This document shows, piece by piece, positions 7,275-17,162 of a stretch of DNA of 48,535 bases. Numbering within the stretch: position 1 is the first letter of the stretch; each line of letters starts with the position of its first letter. The stretch is from Sphingobacteriia bacterium (lineage in GTDB: Bacteria; Bacteroidota; Bacteroidia; Chitinophagales; Chitinophagaceae). The notes beneath the pieces are model-generated. The model saw only the letters and a program-made list of their open reading frames with translations. It ran no database searches and was not told the DNA's origin. A program made the translations under genes and the position numbers. The DNA lies in assembly GCA_015999745.1 (NCBI GenBank), contig JAECQP010000025.1, forward strand, positions 1-48,535. The letters run 5' to 3'.

Positions 7275-10200
7275 TTATCCGTTAACCAGCGGCAGTTCAA
7301 TGGTAAAAGTGGTGCCCTCCCCTTCCCGGGAACTGTAGCTGATATGGCCATTGGCTTTTTCAACAATGCCCCTGCTGATGGCCAGGCCCAGGCCTGTTCC
7401 GGAAGATTTGGTGGTGAAGTTAGGACTGAAAATATGCGCCTTCATGCTCTCGGGGATACCGCCGGATTCATCGCGCAGGGTAATGATCACCCAGCGATTC
7501 CTGATTTCCTGGTGAATATGAATCGTTGCTTCACCGGAATATTCCATACCGGCCTCCACCGCATTCTGTATCAGGTTGGTGAACAGCCGGTTAATCTGTA
7601 CCTTATCGGCATAAATGATGCAGGGAGCAGGGGCTTTCTCCCAATACAGCTGAACTTTATCATTGGACGAATACAGATACATCATAGACTGTATCACTTC
7701 AGCCACATCAAACTTCTCCAGGCGCGCATTGCCAATATTGGCAAACTGAGAAAAATCTCCCGCAATTTTAGTGAGCTGGTCAATCTGTTCAATCAGGGTC
7801 TTTGCCATATTCTCCGAAAGTGCTTTTACATTCGGTGCCCCGTCCTGAATGGCTTTCTGCAGAAACTGAATACTCAGCTTCATGGGTGTGAGCGGGTTTT
7901 TAATTTCATGCGCTACCTGCCGGGCCATTTCCCGCCAGGCCCCTTCCCTTTCGCTCTGTGCCAGTGATCTTGCACTTGCTTCCAGCTTCTGCACCATCGT
8001 ATTGTATTCCTTCACCAATACACCGATTTCATCGTTTCTGCTCCAGTTGATCACTTCATTCTTAGCGCCCAGGTTCACCTTCTGCATGGTTTCCCCAATC
8101 AGGCTCAAGGAAGCCGTAATCCTGCTGGTAAGGAAGAAAGCAATGGCGCCCGCAAGTAAAAAGATAAATGCATTCAGGTTAATCAGTGTGGCAAGGAACC
8201 CGGAAATTTCCTGGTTCAGTTCTATCTGGGAATTGAGATAAGGGATGTTCAGGTAACCATAGGTCTGATTATCGTCATCCATAAGTGGTACATATACACT
8301 CAGGTATTTAAAAGTGCCCACCGTTTCTGATTGCAGATAACGAATCCGGTGATTGTAGCGCATTTCGGTATAGGCTGCAGGATCCATTTTCTCGGTCAGC
8401 AGATGCTTATTGTAAATATAGGGCTGCGTGGAAATCTGCAGGTCCCCGGCTGCACTGTAATAGTTGATATCAACGTTGTGGAGGTCGGATACTTCGGCAA
8501 TCACTTTTTCCAACTCATAGCGTACGTTTGGATTGTGACGGATATCACCTGCGGCCTGCATCGATTTAATCCTTGCATTTAGTTCATTGGCCATCACCTG
8601 GATGGATTTGGAAAGCCGTTCCTCGTTGCTGCTGTTGAACCGGTAAATAAAGAAAGAGATCGTGGCAATACCAATCACAATGAAGGAGAATACACTCACA
8701 AATATGATCGTAGCCTGAATCTGGGAACGGATGTTCAGCCTGAATATATTCCTGATCTCCTCCAGGTTGAATTTTGCGTTCAGCAACTGGTTGCCAATAT
8801 GGAACGACAGGATGATCACCAGGAAAGAAAGGAACATATAGGCAAACAGGGTTACCGATTCAATCAGCCAGGTACTTCTTTTAACGATCACTACCTGGCG
8901 GTTAGCGCCGGTATTGTACCATAGCTCTGTATAATCGCCTGCTTTCCGGTAGCTGAATTCAAATTCAGGTACATCCGATTTGTTCAGCCGCGACGGGAAA
9001 TTATAGTTATTGAAATGATTGATGATTTTGCCATTGGTATAAACGGCATAGGCATAGTTGGAGTTCAGATCGGTCAGTACATCCTGCGACTGGTTAAAGA
9101 GTTCCGGGTAAAGGGCCTCGCTCTTATACCGTTTCGATTTCATCAGCACATAGAGATAGCCGCGGACCTGCGTTTCATTACCGATCAGTTTCTGATAAAT
9201 ATAACTGAACCCCTCCCTGCTGTTCTCGTAACGATACAGGTCCGGAACTTCCGTAGGTTTTGCCTGGTTCAGTACAATGGTTTTAATGGAGGCATAGTTC
9301 AGCGAATCATCATTATACAATGGGTGAAAAAGACTGTCGAAAGTATAGATCCGGGTATCATATTTATTCAGATAGCCGGAAAAGTTCTGGTTGATCAGGC
9401 TGTCTTTTAAAAATTTATTGCTGTATTCTCCGGCTTCAAAGCGGTAGAAATTGCGTTGCAGGAATTGCGTATCAAAATTGGTTGTGGCAATATTCAGCAG
9501 GTTCTCCCCGGATGGGTCGGTTTGGATGGCCAGTTTTTCAGCGATCCTTTTGCGTTGTTCAAATTCCAACACCCGGTTTTCGTACATCACCAGCGTAGCA
9601 ATAGACAGGGCAAAAATCATTACCCAGAAAATAAAGAACGGAGTCCGGATCAGTGTTTTTTGCAAATCGGCCTTACGCAGTTGCAGAATCAGCAGATAAA
9701 CCACCAACCATGCAAGCACCCACAGGTAAAGACTGATATCGCTCCGTTCAATAAAAAGCAACATACAAACAAACCCACTCAGCACAACCATTACATACAG
9801 CTGGATATCGAACCTGGACTGGTTAATCACGTTCCTTAGCAGGATCTGGGAAAGATAGAAAAAATTCAGCGCCAGTAAGCAGAGGATAATGAAGCTGACC
9901 GAACTGTAAATATTCAGGCTGAATATATTGGTTACATCAAAAGAGATTTTAGCATCCTGTACCAGGCTTTTGATGATACTGATCACCACAAAACAGCTGA
10001 TGGTTAAAATAAACACCGCCACAGAAGCATAGGCCGTGGCAGGAACCCGGCGCTCCAGCCAGGTAGGCCTGTTCAGGTGAATTTTATAAAAAAGCAATAA
10101 CCAGTAAAACAGGAGTGCATTGATCAACAGATCTCCCAACGAGGGATGCAGGAAGTTGGATGCATAGATAGAGGGGTCGAACAAAGGGAGTTTGGAAAAA

Positions 10201-11012
10201 TCGAATGGAAATGAAAGCAGGTAGGCCACTAACCGGAGCAGTAATACGGCTAACAGTAAAAAAACAAACCCTTTCGAAAAAGTTGTTGCGATCACCAGTT
10301 CCTGCGCTACCAGGTGCAGAAAGAAAAACAACAACACAATCGATAGTACCCTTAGGGCAATAGTGACCTTATCGTAAGAAATAAAGGCCTTCCCCTCCTT
10401 TAACCGGATACTGAACAGGTATTGCCCCTGGCTGCTGTTTACGGCAACTGCATTTTCTGCTGTACTGATTTCATACTGGTCACTCAATCCCGGGTAGGCT
10501 GCAAAATCCGTATGAAAATATTTATTCTGGATAAAATAGGTCCATTGAACAGGCAGTACCGCAAATAATGCATACTGAGCGCCACCCATCACCAATGCTT
10601 TCTGATGAATAATGAAACTGCCGTGCGGGTTGGTAATAAAAAAGGCACCCGTGGGCCGGTTCATCTCATTGGGTGGCACTTCCATTTTATTGGTACTCCA
10701 ATACAATGGCTGAGGAGCTATGGAGGGGTGTACTTTATAAATAAATACCCCGAATGATTCGGCCTGGATTTCCCGGTTAGTTTCCGGGGAGGACTGACGA
10801 ATCAGCTTCTTAATGAGGGCGGTATCTTCCGACAGTTCATTTATTTTTTTCTCTTCGGCATGAATCCTTTGTTCCAGCTTGCTTTTAACCTTATCGGGAC
10901 TGGAATAATAACTCCAGTAATTGGTAAAGATGAAGGATATGGTATACAGCCATGCAGCGGTAATAATGAGGTAACCGTGTTTATAAACCGCAGTGCGTAA
11001 GCTGTTACTCAA
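7275..11012 (-). CDS. Large multi-pass sensor histidine kinase, NtrY-like
   Basis: A 1245-residue inner-membrane histidine kinase. About a dozen hydrophobic segments precede the kinase: one near residues 14-33, a cluster of eight at about 215-480, and further ones flanking a periplasmic region before a HAMP linker. The dimerisation/phosphoacceptor helix has HEIKNPLTPMKL with His1035, as in NtrY. The ATPase domain has NLIQNAVEAG, the G1-like DESGGIP (Ser where Gly is usual) and TGLGLAISRGI. No response regulator is adjacent. The start is a TTG that overlaps the mazG stop (TTGA), and no ATG exists before the first membrane helix, so translational coupling to mazG is likely. The ligand is unknown. 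Confidence 0.92.
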   Translation of the reverse strand: MSNSLRTAVYKHGYLIITAAWLYTISFIFTNYWSYYSSPDKVKSKLEQRIHAEEKKINELSEDTALIKKLIRQSSPETNREIQAESFGVFIYKVHPSIAPQPLYWSTNKMEVPPNEMNRPTGAFFITNPHGSFIIHQKALVMGGAQYALFAVLPVQWTYFIQNKYFHTDFAAYPGLSDQYEISTAENAVAVNSSQGQYLFSIRLKEGKAFISYDKVTIALRVLSIVLLFFFLHLVAQELVIATTFSKGFVFLLLAVLLLRLVAYLLSFPFDFSKLPLFDPSIYASNFLHPSLGDLLINALLFYWLLLFYKIHLNRPTWLERRVPATAYASVAVFILTISCFVVISIIKSLVQDAKISFDVTNIFSLNIYSSVSFIILCLLALNFFYLSQILLRNVINQSRFDIQLYVMVVLSGFVCMLLFIERSDISLYLWVLAWLVVYLLILQLRKADLQKTLIRTPFFIFWVMIFALSIATLVMYENRVLEFEQRKRIAEKLAIQTDPSGENLLNIATTNFDTQFLQRNFYRFEAGEYSNKFLKDSLINQNFSGYLNKYDTRIYTFDSLFHPLYNDDSLNYASIKTIVLNQAKPTEVPDLYRYENSREGFSYIYQKLIGNETQVRGYLYVLMKSKRYKSEALYPELFNQSQDVLTDLNSNYAYAVYTNGKIINHFNNYNFPSRLNKSDVPEFEFSYRKAGDYTELWYNTGANRQVVIVKRSTWLIESVTLFAYMFLSFLVIILSFHIGNQLLNAKFNLEEIRNIFRLNIRSQIQATIIFVSVFSFIVIGIATISFFIYRFNSSNEERLSKSIQVMANELNARIKSMQAAGDIRHNPNVRYELEKVIAEVSDLHNVDINYYSAAGDLQISTQPYIYNKHLLTEKMDPAAYTEMRYNHRIRYLQSETVGTFKYLSVYVPLMDDDNQTYGYLNIPYLNSQIELNQEISGFLATLINLNAFIFLLAGAIAFFLTSRITASLSLIGETMQKVNLGAKNEVINWSRNDEIGVLVKEYNTMVQKLEASARSLAQSEREGAWREMARQVAHEIKNPLTPMKLSIQFLQKAIQDGAPNVKALSENMAKTLIEQIDQLTKIAGDFSQFANIGNARLEKFDVAEVIQSMMYLYSSNDKVQLYWEKAPAPCIIYADKVQINRLFTNLIQNAVEAGMEYSGEATIHIHQEIRNRWVIITLRDESGGIPESMKAHIFSPNFTTKSSGTGLGLAISRGIVEKANGHISYSSREGEGTTFTIELPLVNG

Positions 11013-11785
11013 ACTGATTGATTTAGTTTTTTAACCTGGTTCCAGATCGCATCCATCTCATCCAGGTTAAGGTCAGTCAGCTTTTTACCCTGCTCTCCGG
11101 CAATGGATTCCATCTGCTGAAACCTTTGAATGAACTTGCGATTGGTCCTTTCCAGGGCCGTTTCCGGATCAACCTGCAAAAACCGTGCATAGTTTACCAG
11201 GCTGAACAGTAAATCTCCAAATTCCGCCTCAATTTCTTCCTGGTTTTCCCCTGTAATCGCTTCTTTGAGTTCGGCAGTTTCCTCTTCCACTTTCTTCCAG
11301 ACATCTTCCCTGCTTTCCCATTCAAACCCCACCTGTTTGGCTTTTTCCTGTACACGCAGGGCCTTAACAATCGCAGGCAAAGAACGGGGAACTCCCTCCA
11401 GGGTGGATTTTTTACCCTCCGATGCCTTGATTTTTTCCCAGTTTCTTTTTACCTCTTCCTCATCCGCCACTTTCACATCTCCGTAAATATGCGGATGCCG
11501 GAGTACCAGTTTGTCACAAATGCCATTGATCACGTCTTCCAGTTGAAACCGGTTTTGTTCCGAACCGATTTTGGAATAGAACAGCAGATGGAGCAGCAGA
11601 TCGCCCAGTTCTTCCCGGATTCCCTTCCAGTCTTCCCGGTCAATGGAATCCACCAGTTCATAGGTTTCTTCGATGGTCATGGAACGAAGGGTATGTATGG
11701 TTTGTTTACGATCCCAGGGGCATTGTTCCCTTAACTCGTCCATAATTTTAACCAAACGGAGAAATGCAGCAGCTTTAGTTTCCAT
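11009..11785 (-). CDS. mazG: Nucleoside triphosphate pyrophosphohydrolase MazG
   Basis: Hydrolyses (d)NTPs to NMP and pyrophosphate, cleaning the nucleotide pool and in some bacteria lowering (p)ppGpp. The 258-residue protein has two MazG modules. The first has EETYE at 39-43 and EELGD at 58-62, the metal-binding EExxE...ExxD pattern. The second has EETAELKEA and EAEFGDLLFSLVNYARF. It overlaps the start of the sensor kinase gene by four bases and follows the DUF3667 gene by four bases, so the three minus-strand genes form a tight operon. Confidence 0.95.
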   Translation of the reverse strand: METKAAAFLRLVKIMDELREQCPWDRKQTIHTLRSMTIEETYELVDSIDREDWKGIREELGDLLLHLLFYSKIGSEQNRFQLEDVINGICDKLVLRHPHIYGDVKVADEEEVKRNWEKIKASEGKKSTLEGVPRSLPAIVKALRVQEKAKQVGFEWESREDVWKKVEEETAELKEAITGENQEEIEAEFGDLLFSLVNYARFLQVDPETALERTNRKFIQRFQQMESIAGEQGKKLTDLNLDEMDAIWNQVKKLNQSV

Positions 11786-11789
11786 ACAA

Positions 11790-12923
11790 TCAATGAATGG
11801 TCATCATTGAAAAAACAATGAAGACCAGGAATAAGAAGATGAATATAATCAGGTTAATCAATAATAATAAAACGAATTTGGCCACAGTCTTCTTTCTGCT
11901 CTGATGATAGAAGTTGCGCATAGACTTGTAGCAATAATAGAACAGCAGGATATTGAATAGTCCCGAAAATAAAGCAGATAGGCCGGAACTGATCAATGCA
12001 AGTAATGCAGCAACCGTCATTGAAATCATCAACAAAATAAAGAGCGCGCAATAAAGATGCAGGGTATATACCAGGTGATCCGAATAATAAAATTGTTTCC
12101 TGCGTGCATACATCATGAATAATACGGCCGCAAATAAAGGAAGTGATGTAAACAGTATACTGGGAATACTGTGCAGGAATTTTTCTATAATGGCCCGGGT
12201 AACCCTTGCTTCATCCCACTGGTACTTTTCGTTCAACTGCAGTAACTGCCGGTTAATGGCCCTGATAATAAATCCATCCTTTTTTGCCGGAATAAGCTTA
12301 TGTTGAATTGAATCGTATTCGGTCAACGAATGGTACCCGTCCCGGTCGGAATTAAACGTTACCCCGTGGGTCTGGTCTTTATTCAACGATTTTAAACGGG
12401 TTTTCATTAAGGTATCTCTCCGGATAATCACCAGATCGCTGTCCGTTTGGCTGATGAGACTGCGCAATGAATCTGAAAACTGTACCGGTTGGCCGGCTGC
12501 AGAATTGCGCAGCAATCCTTCATACCCGGCTTTATTCTTCTCCAGCTTTTTGATAACACTGGTGGCAGTAGTATTTTGCCCTTCCAATTCAACCAGTTCT
12601 TCATTATTGCTAAAAAAAGTAAAAAAGAGCAGGAAGAAAAAAGCGGAGGTGAATACATACATACGGATTGGATGCAGGTAATCGGCCCTCCTGCCCTTCA
12701 GGTGTTCCTTAGAAAGAAATCCGGGTTTAAAAAGGAGGTATTTCAGGGTACTGAAAAACTTCCCGTCAAAATGAAAGAGATCAAATACAAAATGTGTGAG
12801 CATATGCCAGAAAGTTTCTCTGGGCTCAATATTTTCCTGCCCGCAAACATGGCAATACCTGCCATGAAGGGTGGCATTACAGTTTAAACAGATTTTCTCC
12901 TTTCTTTCGGGTGAATGGGACAC
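11790..12923 (-). CDS. DUF3667 membrane protein with N-terminal zinc ribbon
   Basis: Unknown-function membrane protein widespread in Bacteroidota. With a GTG start at 12923 the product is 377 residues and begins MSHSPERKEK. A four-cysteine zinc ribbon follows: Cys12, Cys15, Cys24 and Cys27. The DUF3667 signature continues with a stretch about LKYLLFKPG, then FL and HLKGRRADYLHP. The first membrane helix follows, then a polar loop, then three or four C-terminal helices. A longer frame reaching 13118 exists but would run into the divergent peptidase gene and adds unrelated sequence, so the GTG was chosen. No function is proposed. Confidence 0.85.
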   Translation of the reverse strand: MSHSPERKEKICLNCNATLHGRYCHVCGQENIEPRETFWHMLTHFVFDLFHFDGKFFSTLKYLLFKPGFLSKEHLKGRRADYLHPIRMYVFTSAFFFLLFFTFFSNNEELVELEGQNTTATSVIKKLEKNKAGYEGLLRNSAAGQPVQFSDSLRSLISQTDSDLVIIRRDTLMKTRLKSLNKDQTHGVTFNSDRDGYHSLTEYDSIQHKLIPAKKDGFIIRAINRQLLQLNEKYQWDEARVTRAIIEKFLHSIPSILFTSLPLFAAVLFMMYARRKQFYYSDHLVYTLHLYCALFILLMISMTVAALLALISSGLSALFSGLFNILLFYYCYKSMRNFYHQSRKKTVAKFVLLLLINLIIFIFLFLVFIVFSMMTIH

Positions 12924-13026
12924 AGCGGAATAAATTTGCTTAAAAATACACAAGTTGCCCCAATTAGGAAGCCCGTTTTTGGCCCAACCGGAACAGATAA
13001 CCCTAAATTGATTTATCTTGTATAAA

Positions 13027-15834
13027 ATGCCTGTTATGTATAAATACATTGTATTATTTGCTTTCACCGTACTGCTCTCCGGAATGGCCGGAGCACAGCA
13101 AAAAAAACAACTGACCAAAGATGATTATGGAAAGTGGCAGACCATGGGATCCGGCGACCTGTCTCCCAATGGCAACTGGGTTGCTTACCAGATTATGGTA
13201 CAGGAAGACAATGATACCCTGTTTGTGGTAAACAGAACCGGCAACCAGGTTCATAAACTGGCATTTGCCGGCAATTCTGAATTCTCCAAAGACAATAAAT
13301 GGATCGCGTACCGCATAGGCCTGCCATTTAAGGAAGCAGAAAAGTTGCGCGATCAGAACAAGCCTATTGAATACAAAATGGGGCTGCTAAACCTGGAATC
13401 GGGCAAGCAGGAAATCATCAGCAATGTGAACCGTTTTGAATTTTCCAGGAACGGACAATTCCTGGCGGCATACCTGGCTCCCCCAAAAGAGAACAAAGAC
13501 AAGGGAAGTGTATTGCTTTTAAAAAACCTGGCAGACAGCACCACCAGGACCATTGGCAATGTTACAGAATACGGGTTCAACAAGAAAAGTGATCTGCTCG
13601 CATATATCGTAGAGTCGGCCAATACAGCCGGCAACTCTGTAGAACTGTTCAACCTGAAGACCTATACCCTTTCCGTAATTGCGAGCGATACACTGAGGTT
13701 TTCCAAACTCACCTGGCAAAAAGAAGGAGAAGGGCTCAGCTTTTTAAAAGCCTTTAAGAAAGACGGCTATGAAGAAGAAAACGCCATTGTGTACAGTTAT
13801 ACCAATCTGAACAGGATTCCGCTCCCGGTTTTAAAAGCATTTGATCCAGGCAGCGCAAAGGGATTTCCGGCAGGCAAGAGAATCCATACCGGTACTTCAC
13901 CCCGCCTGAGCGATGATATGAGTGCAGTATTCTTTGGTATAAAGGATTGGACTGTTAAAGCCAAAAAAGACGACAAGAAGCCGGCAGACAACGGTAAAAC
14001 AAAAACAGACAGCACGCAGACAGGCGCAGCTGTTGCGGCAAAAACAGCGTCAAAACCCGATGAAAAACCGGCAGCAGTGGATGTATGGCACTGGAAGGAC
14101 CCTGAGGTTCAGCCAAGACAAAAAATCACTTATGGCGCTGATAAGGAATCCAGCCTCTTGTCCGTATGGAACACCGATAACAACAGCTTTTATCAGCTTG
14201 CAACCGCGGAGTCTCCCGGCGCATTGCTGACCGGCAATCAGCAATATGCCATCATTGCCACCGATAAAAAATACAAACCTTCCTTTAAAGAAGATTATTC
14301 CGATTACAGCCTGGTAAATACAAAAACAGGTGTTGCCAAATTGCTGTATACCCAAATGCTCAATGGATTTTTTACCGGGCCAAAATCTTCCCCGGATGGG
14401 AAGTACCTGTATTATTTCAAGGATAAAAACTGGTGGATCTACCAAATTGCAACAGGCCGGAACATCAATATTACCGAACAGATCAAGACAGATTTCTGGA
14501 ATACCAGGGACGACCATCCTGCTACCAAACCTCCGTTTGGCATGGGTGGATGGATCAAGGGAGACAAGGAAATTCTGCTCTATGATGAATACAATGTGTA
14601 TGGCGTACAACCCGATGGAAAAGGTTTCCGCAAATACACAGCGGGCGAAAAAGAAGAAATCATGTTCCGGGTTACCCGGGTGGAATTTGAAGATCCGTTC
14701 CTGGACGACACCAAACCCATTTACTTATCCGCTTATGGCGACAAGTCTAAAAAGTTTGGTTACTACAAACTGGAAAAAGGCAAAACCGACCAGCTGGTTT
14801 TTGACAACCTGATGGTAAGCCGGCTGGTAAAAGCAAAAGATGCCAATACATTCAGCTATGTAAAACAAGACTACGACCTGTCTCCCGAACTCTATGTAAC
14901 GGATTATTTTATGGGCGAGAAAAAAGCAGCTGTTACCAACCCCCAGCAACAGAACTACTACTGGGGTAAGAGCAAGCTGATCAGTTTTACCAATAAGCTG
15001 GGTAAAAAAATGCAGGGGGCGCTCTATTATCCTGCCGACTATCAACCCGGTAAACAATACCCCATGATCGTTTATATTTATGAGATCCTGTCTAACGGTG
15101 TACATAATTACATTGCACCGGGTACAAGAAGAGCATACAACACCACCAACTATACCACAAATGGGTATTTTATATTCCAGCCTGATATTGTGTATGAAAC
15201 CAATGAACCGGGCATGGGTGCAGCCAATTGTGTAATACCGGCCGTGGAAGAGGTATTGAAAACAGGTATGATTGATGCAAATAAAGTAGGGATCATGGGC
15301 CATAGCTGGGGAGCTTACCAAACGGCTTTCCTGGTAACACAAACAGATCTGTTCAAGGCGGCCTGTGCAGGCGCTCCCTTAACCGACCTGATCAGTATGT
15401 CGCTTTCCATCTACTGGAACAGTGGCACACCGGATCAGAAAATTTTTGAAACAAGCCAGGGAAGGTTCGACGGGCCCTGGTATGAAAGAACGGATGCACA
15501 TATCCGCAACTCTCCCATGTTCAATGCAAGCAAAATCAAAGCTCCTTTACTGGGAGCATTTGGCGATAAAGACGGAGCGGTAGACTGGCACCAGGGTATT
15601 GAAATGTACGGCACCATGCGCAGAATGGAAAAACCACATGTAATGCTGGTATATGCAGATGAAAACCACGGACTGGCCAAAAAGGAAAACCAGATCGACT
15701 ACCAGCAAAGGCAGCGGGAGTGGTTTGATCATTATCTATTAGGAAAGCCCGCCCCAAAATGGATCACTGAAGGCGTAAGCTACCTGGAGAAGATGAAAGC
15801 AAGAGAAAAGCAAAACGAGACGCCTAAAAATTAA
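13027..15834 (+). CDS. S9 family peptidase (prolyl oligopeptidase-like), secreted
   Basis: Serine peptidase of the prolyl-oligopeptidase/dipeptidyl-peptidase type. An N-terminal signal peptide (hydrophobic run ending GMAGAQ) indicates export to the periplasm. A long middle region of beta-propeller-like repeats follows, then an alpha/beta-hydrolase domain. The catalytic triad is visible: Ser760 in GHSWGAY, Asp849 in GDKDGAV and His881 in ENHGL. A low-complexity Lys/Ala/Thr-rich insert lies near residues 315-350. Two ATGs (13027 and 13036) are possible; either leaves an intact signal peptide. The Gfo/Idh/MocA gene follows after 19 bases, so they may be co-transcribed. The substrate cannot be told from sequence. 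Confidence 0.93.
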   Translation: MPVMYKYIVLFAFTVLLSGMAGAQQKKQLTKDDYGKWQTMGSGDLSPNGNWVAYQIMVQEDNDTLFVVNRTGNQVHKLAFAGNSEFSKDNKWIAYRIGLPFKEAEKLRDQNKPIEYKMGLLNLESGKQEIISNVNRFEFSRNGQFLAAYLAPPKENKDKGSVLLLKNLADSTTRTIGNVTEYGFNKKSDLLAYIVESANTAGNSVELFNLKTYTLSVIASDTLRFSKLTWQKEGEGLSFLKAFKKDGYEEENAIVYSYTNLNRIPLPVLKAFDPGSAKGFPAGKRIHTGTSPRLSDDMSAVFFGIKDWTVKAKKDDKKPADNGKTKTDSTQTGAAVAAKTASKPDEKPAAVDVWHWKDPEVQPRQKITYGADKESSLLSVWNTDNNSFYQLATAESPGALLTGNQQYAIIATDKKYKPSFKEDYSDYSLVNTKTGVAKLLYTQMLNGFFTGPKSSPDGKYLYYFKDKNWWIYQIATGRNINITEQIKTDFWNTRDDHPATKPPFGMGGWIKGDKEILLYDEYNVYGVQPDGKGFRKYTAGEKEEIMFRVTRVEFEDPFLDDTKPIYLSAYGDKSKKFGYYKLEKGKTDQLVFDNLMVSRLVKAKDANTFSYVKQDYDLSPELYVTDYFMGEKKAAVTNPQQQNYYWGKSKLISFTNKLGKKMQGALYYPADYQPGKQYPMIVYIYEILSNGVHNYIAPGTRRAYNTTNYTTNGYFIFQPDIVYETNEPGMGAANCVIPAVEEVLKTGMIDANKVGIMGHSWGAYQTAFLVTQTDLFKAACAGAPLTDLISMSLSIYWNSGTPDQKIFETSQGRFDGPWYERTDAHIRNSPMFNASKIKAPLLGAFGDKDGAVDWHQGIEMYGTMRRMEKPHVMLVYADENHGLAKKENQIDYQQRQREWFDHYLLGKPAPKWITEGVSYLEKMKAREKQNETPKN

Positions 15835-15853
15835 CAGCCAAAACAACCCGGTC

Positions 15854-16900
15854 ATGCGTATCATTAATATTGCTCTATTTTCTTTTGGAATGTCTGGCCG
15901 GGTATTTCATGCCCCCTTTATTGCCATACATCCTGGTTTTAAATTAGTGGGGGTACTGGAACGGAACAAACAGGAATCCCTGGAATTTTATCCCGACATA
16001 CATATATACCGCTCCCTGGAAGAAGTACTGAATGATTCAGCCGTTGAACTGGTGGTAGTTAATACCCCCACCAACACCCATTATGAATTTACCAGGCAGG
16101 CATTGATGGCCGGCAAACAGGTGATTGTAGAAAAAGCATTCACCACCACCGCTGAAGAAGCCAGGGAACTGCACCATATTGCCCAACGGCAAAAGAGAAT
16201 GCTTTCTGTTTACCAAAACCGAAGATGGGACAGCGATTTCAGCACAGTAAGGCAGGTAGTGGAAGACGGACTACTTGGTTCCATCACCGAAGCAGAATTT
16301 CACTTTGACCGGTATAAAATAGCGTTGAGTTCCAAACAACATAAGGAAATACCCGGCCCCGGAGCGGGCTTGCTGAACGACCTGGGTCCGCACTTAATAG
16401 ATCAGGCGCTTAGTCTGTTTGGAATGCCCCAAAATCTGTTTGCAGATATCCGTACCATCCGGCCGGATTCTCAGGTAGATGATTGCTTTACCATCACCCT
16501 GTTTTACGACGATAAGCGGGTAATACTCAAAAGCAGTTTGCTGGTAAAAGAGCCGCTCCCGGCTTTTGTGGTTCATGGCACTAAAGGTTCATTCATCAAA
16601 AGCAGGGCCGATGTACAGGAAGCCGCCCTGTTGGCCAATGTAAAACCATCCCTTGTTTACTGGGGTACCGAGCCAGAATCTGCCCAGGGCCTCCTGCATA
16701 CGGAGGTAAATGGCAGAACCATCCGCGAACACGTACACTCCCTGCAAGGCAATTATTATCATTACTACGAAGGGATCTACCAGGCGCTTACCCGAAATAT
16801 AGAACCACCGGTTACCGCCAGAGACGGGATCAATGTAATGGAGATCATTGAGGCAGCGAGAATGAGTAGCCGGAACCAGGCAGTGGTGGCGGTTTCGTAA
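15854..16900 (+). CDS. Gfo/Idh/MocA family oxidoreductase
   Basis: NAD(P)-dependent dehydrogenase of sugars, inositols or related compounds. The N-terminal Rossmann fold begins IINIALFSFGMSGRVFHAPF. The VVNTPTNTHYE segment follows, then the catalytic-loop motif, which reads EKAF instead of the usual EKPF/EKPL. The C-terminal domain carries the NRRWDSDF and GPHLIDQAL motifs typical of the YdgJ-like subgroup. The length of 348 residues is normal. The proline-to-alanine change in the EKP motif leaves the lysine intact, so activity is plausible. Substrate unknown. Confidence 0.93.
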   Translation: MRIINIALFSFGMSGRVFHAPFIAIHPGFKLVGVLERNKQESLEFYPDIHIYRSLEEVLNDSAVELVVVNTPTNTHYEFTRQALMAGKQVIVEKAFTTTAEEARELHHIAQRQKRMLSVYQNRRWDSDFSTVRQVVEDGLLGSITEAEFHFDRYKIALSSKQHKEIPGPGAGLLNDLGPHLIDQALSLFGMPQNLFADIRTIRPDSQVDDCFTITLFYDDKRVILKSSLLVKEPLPAFVVHGTKGSFIKSRADVQEAALLANVKPSLVYWGTEPESAQGLLHTEVNGRTIREHVHSLQGNYYHYYEGIYQALTRNIEPPVTARDGINVMEIIEAARMSSRNQAVVAVS

Positions 16901-17108
16901 AAAACACTTCCTTGTTTAGTACCGGGTTTTTATGATGCAGAGGAGCGCATGTACATAATTTTCAGGCAGGTTTACTAACTTCATTGATGCAATCAGTATA
17001 TATGCCCATCCGCATCTGGTTGCAACGCAGCAGCCTGCTGTTTCAAAAACAAACTGGCGCCCCTGAGTAAGCGGGAAGCACTGAAAAGAATATCCGGATA
17101 AGTACAAT

Positions 17109-17138
17109 AAAAAACCCTCACCGTTGCATCAGTGAGGG
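17109..17138 (-). terminator. Rho-independent terminator of the transaldolase gene
   Basis: On the minus strand a 7-bp stem (17115-17121 with 17132-17138, CCCTCAC/GTGAGGG) is followed by six T (17109-17114). The bases between 16901 and this terminator contain no gene that I can support. Confidence 0.88.
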
Positions 17139-17162
17139 CCTTTCTATAAGCATTTGTAATAA

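Noticed and set aside
12924..13118. N-terminal extension of the DUF3667 gene
   Set aside because: It would overlap the divergent S9 peptidase start, and the extra 65 residues do not look like the family; the GTG at 12923 gives a typical start.
16916..17107. 63-residue minus-strand frame before the transaldolase terminator
   Set aside because: No promoter, no recognisable sequence and downstream of a terminator; I treat it as non-coding.
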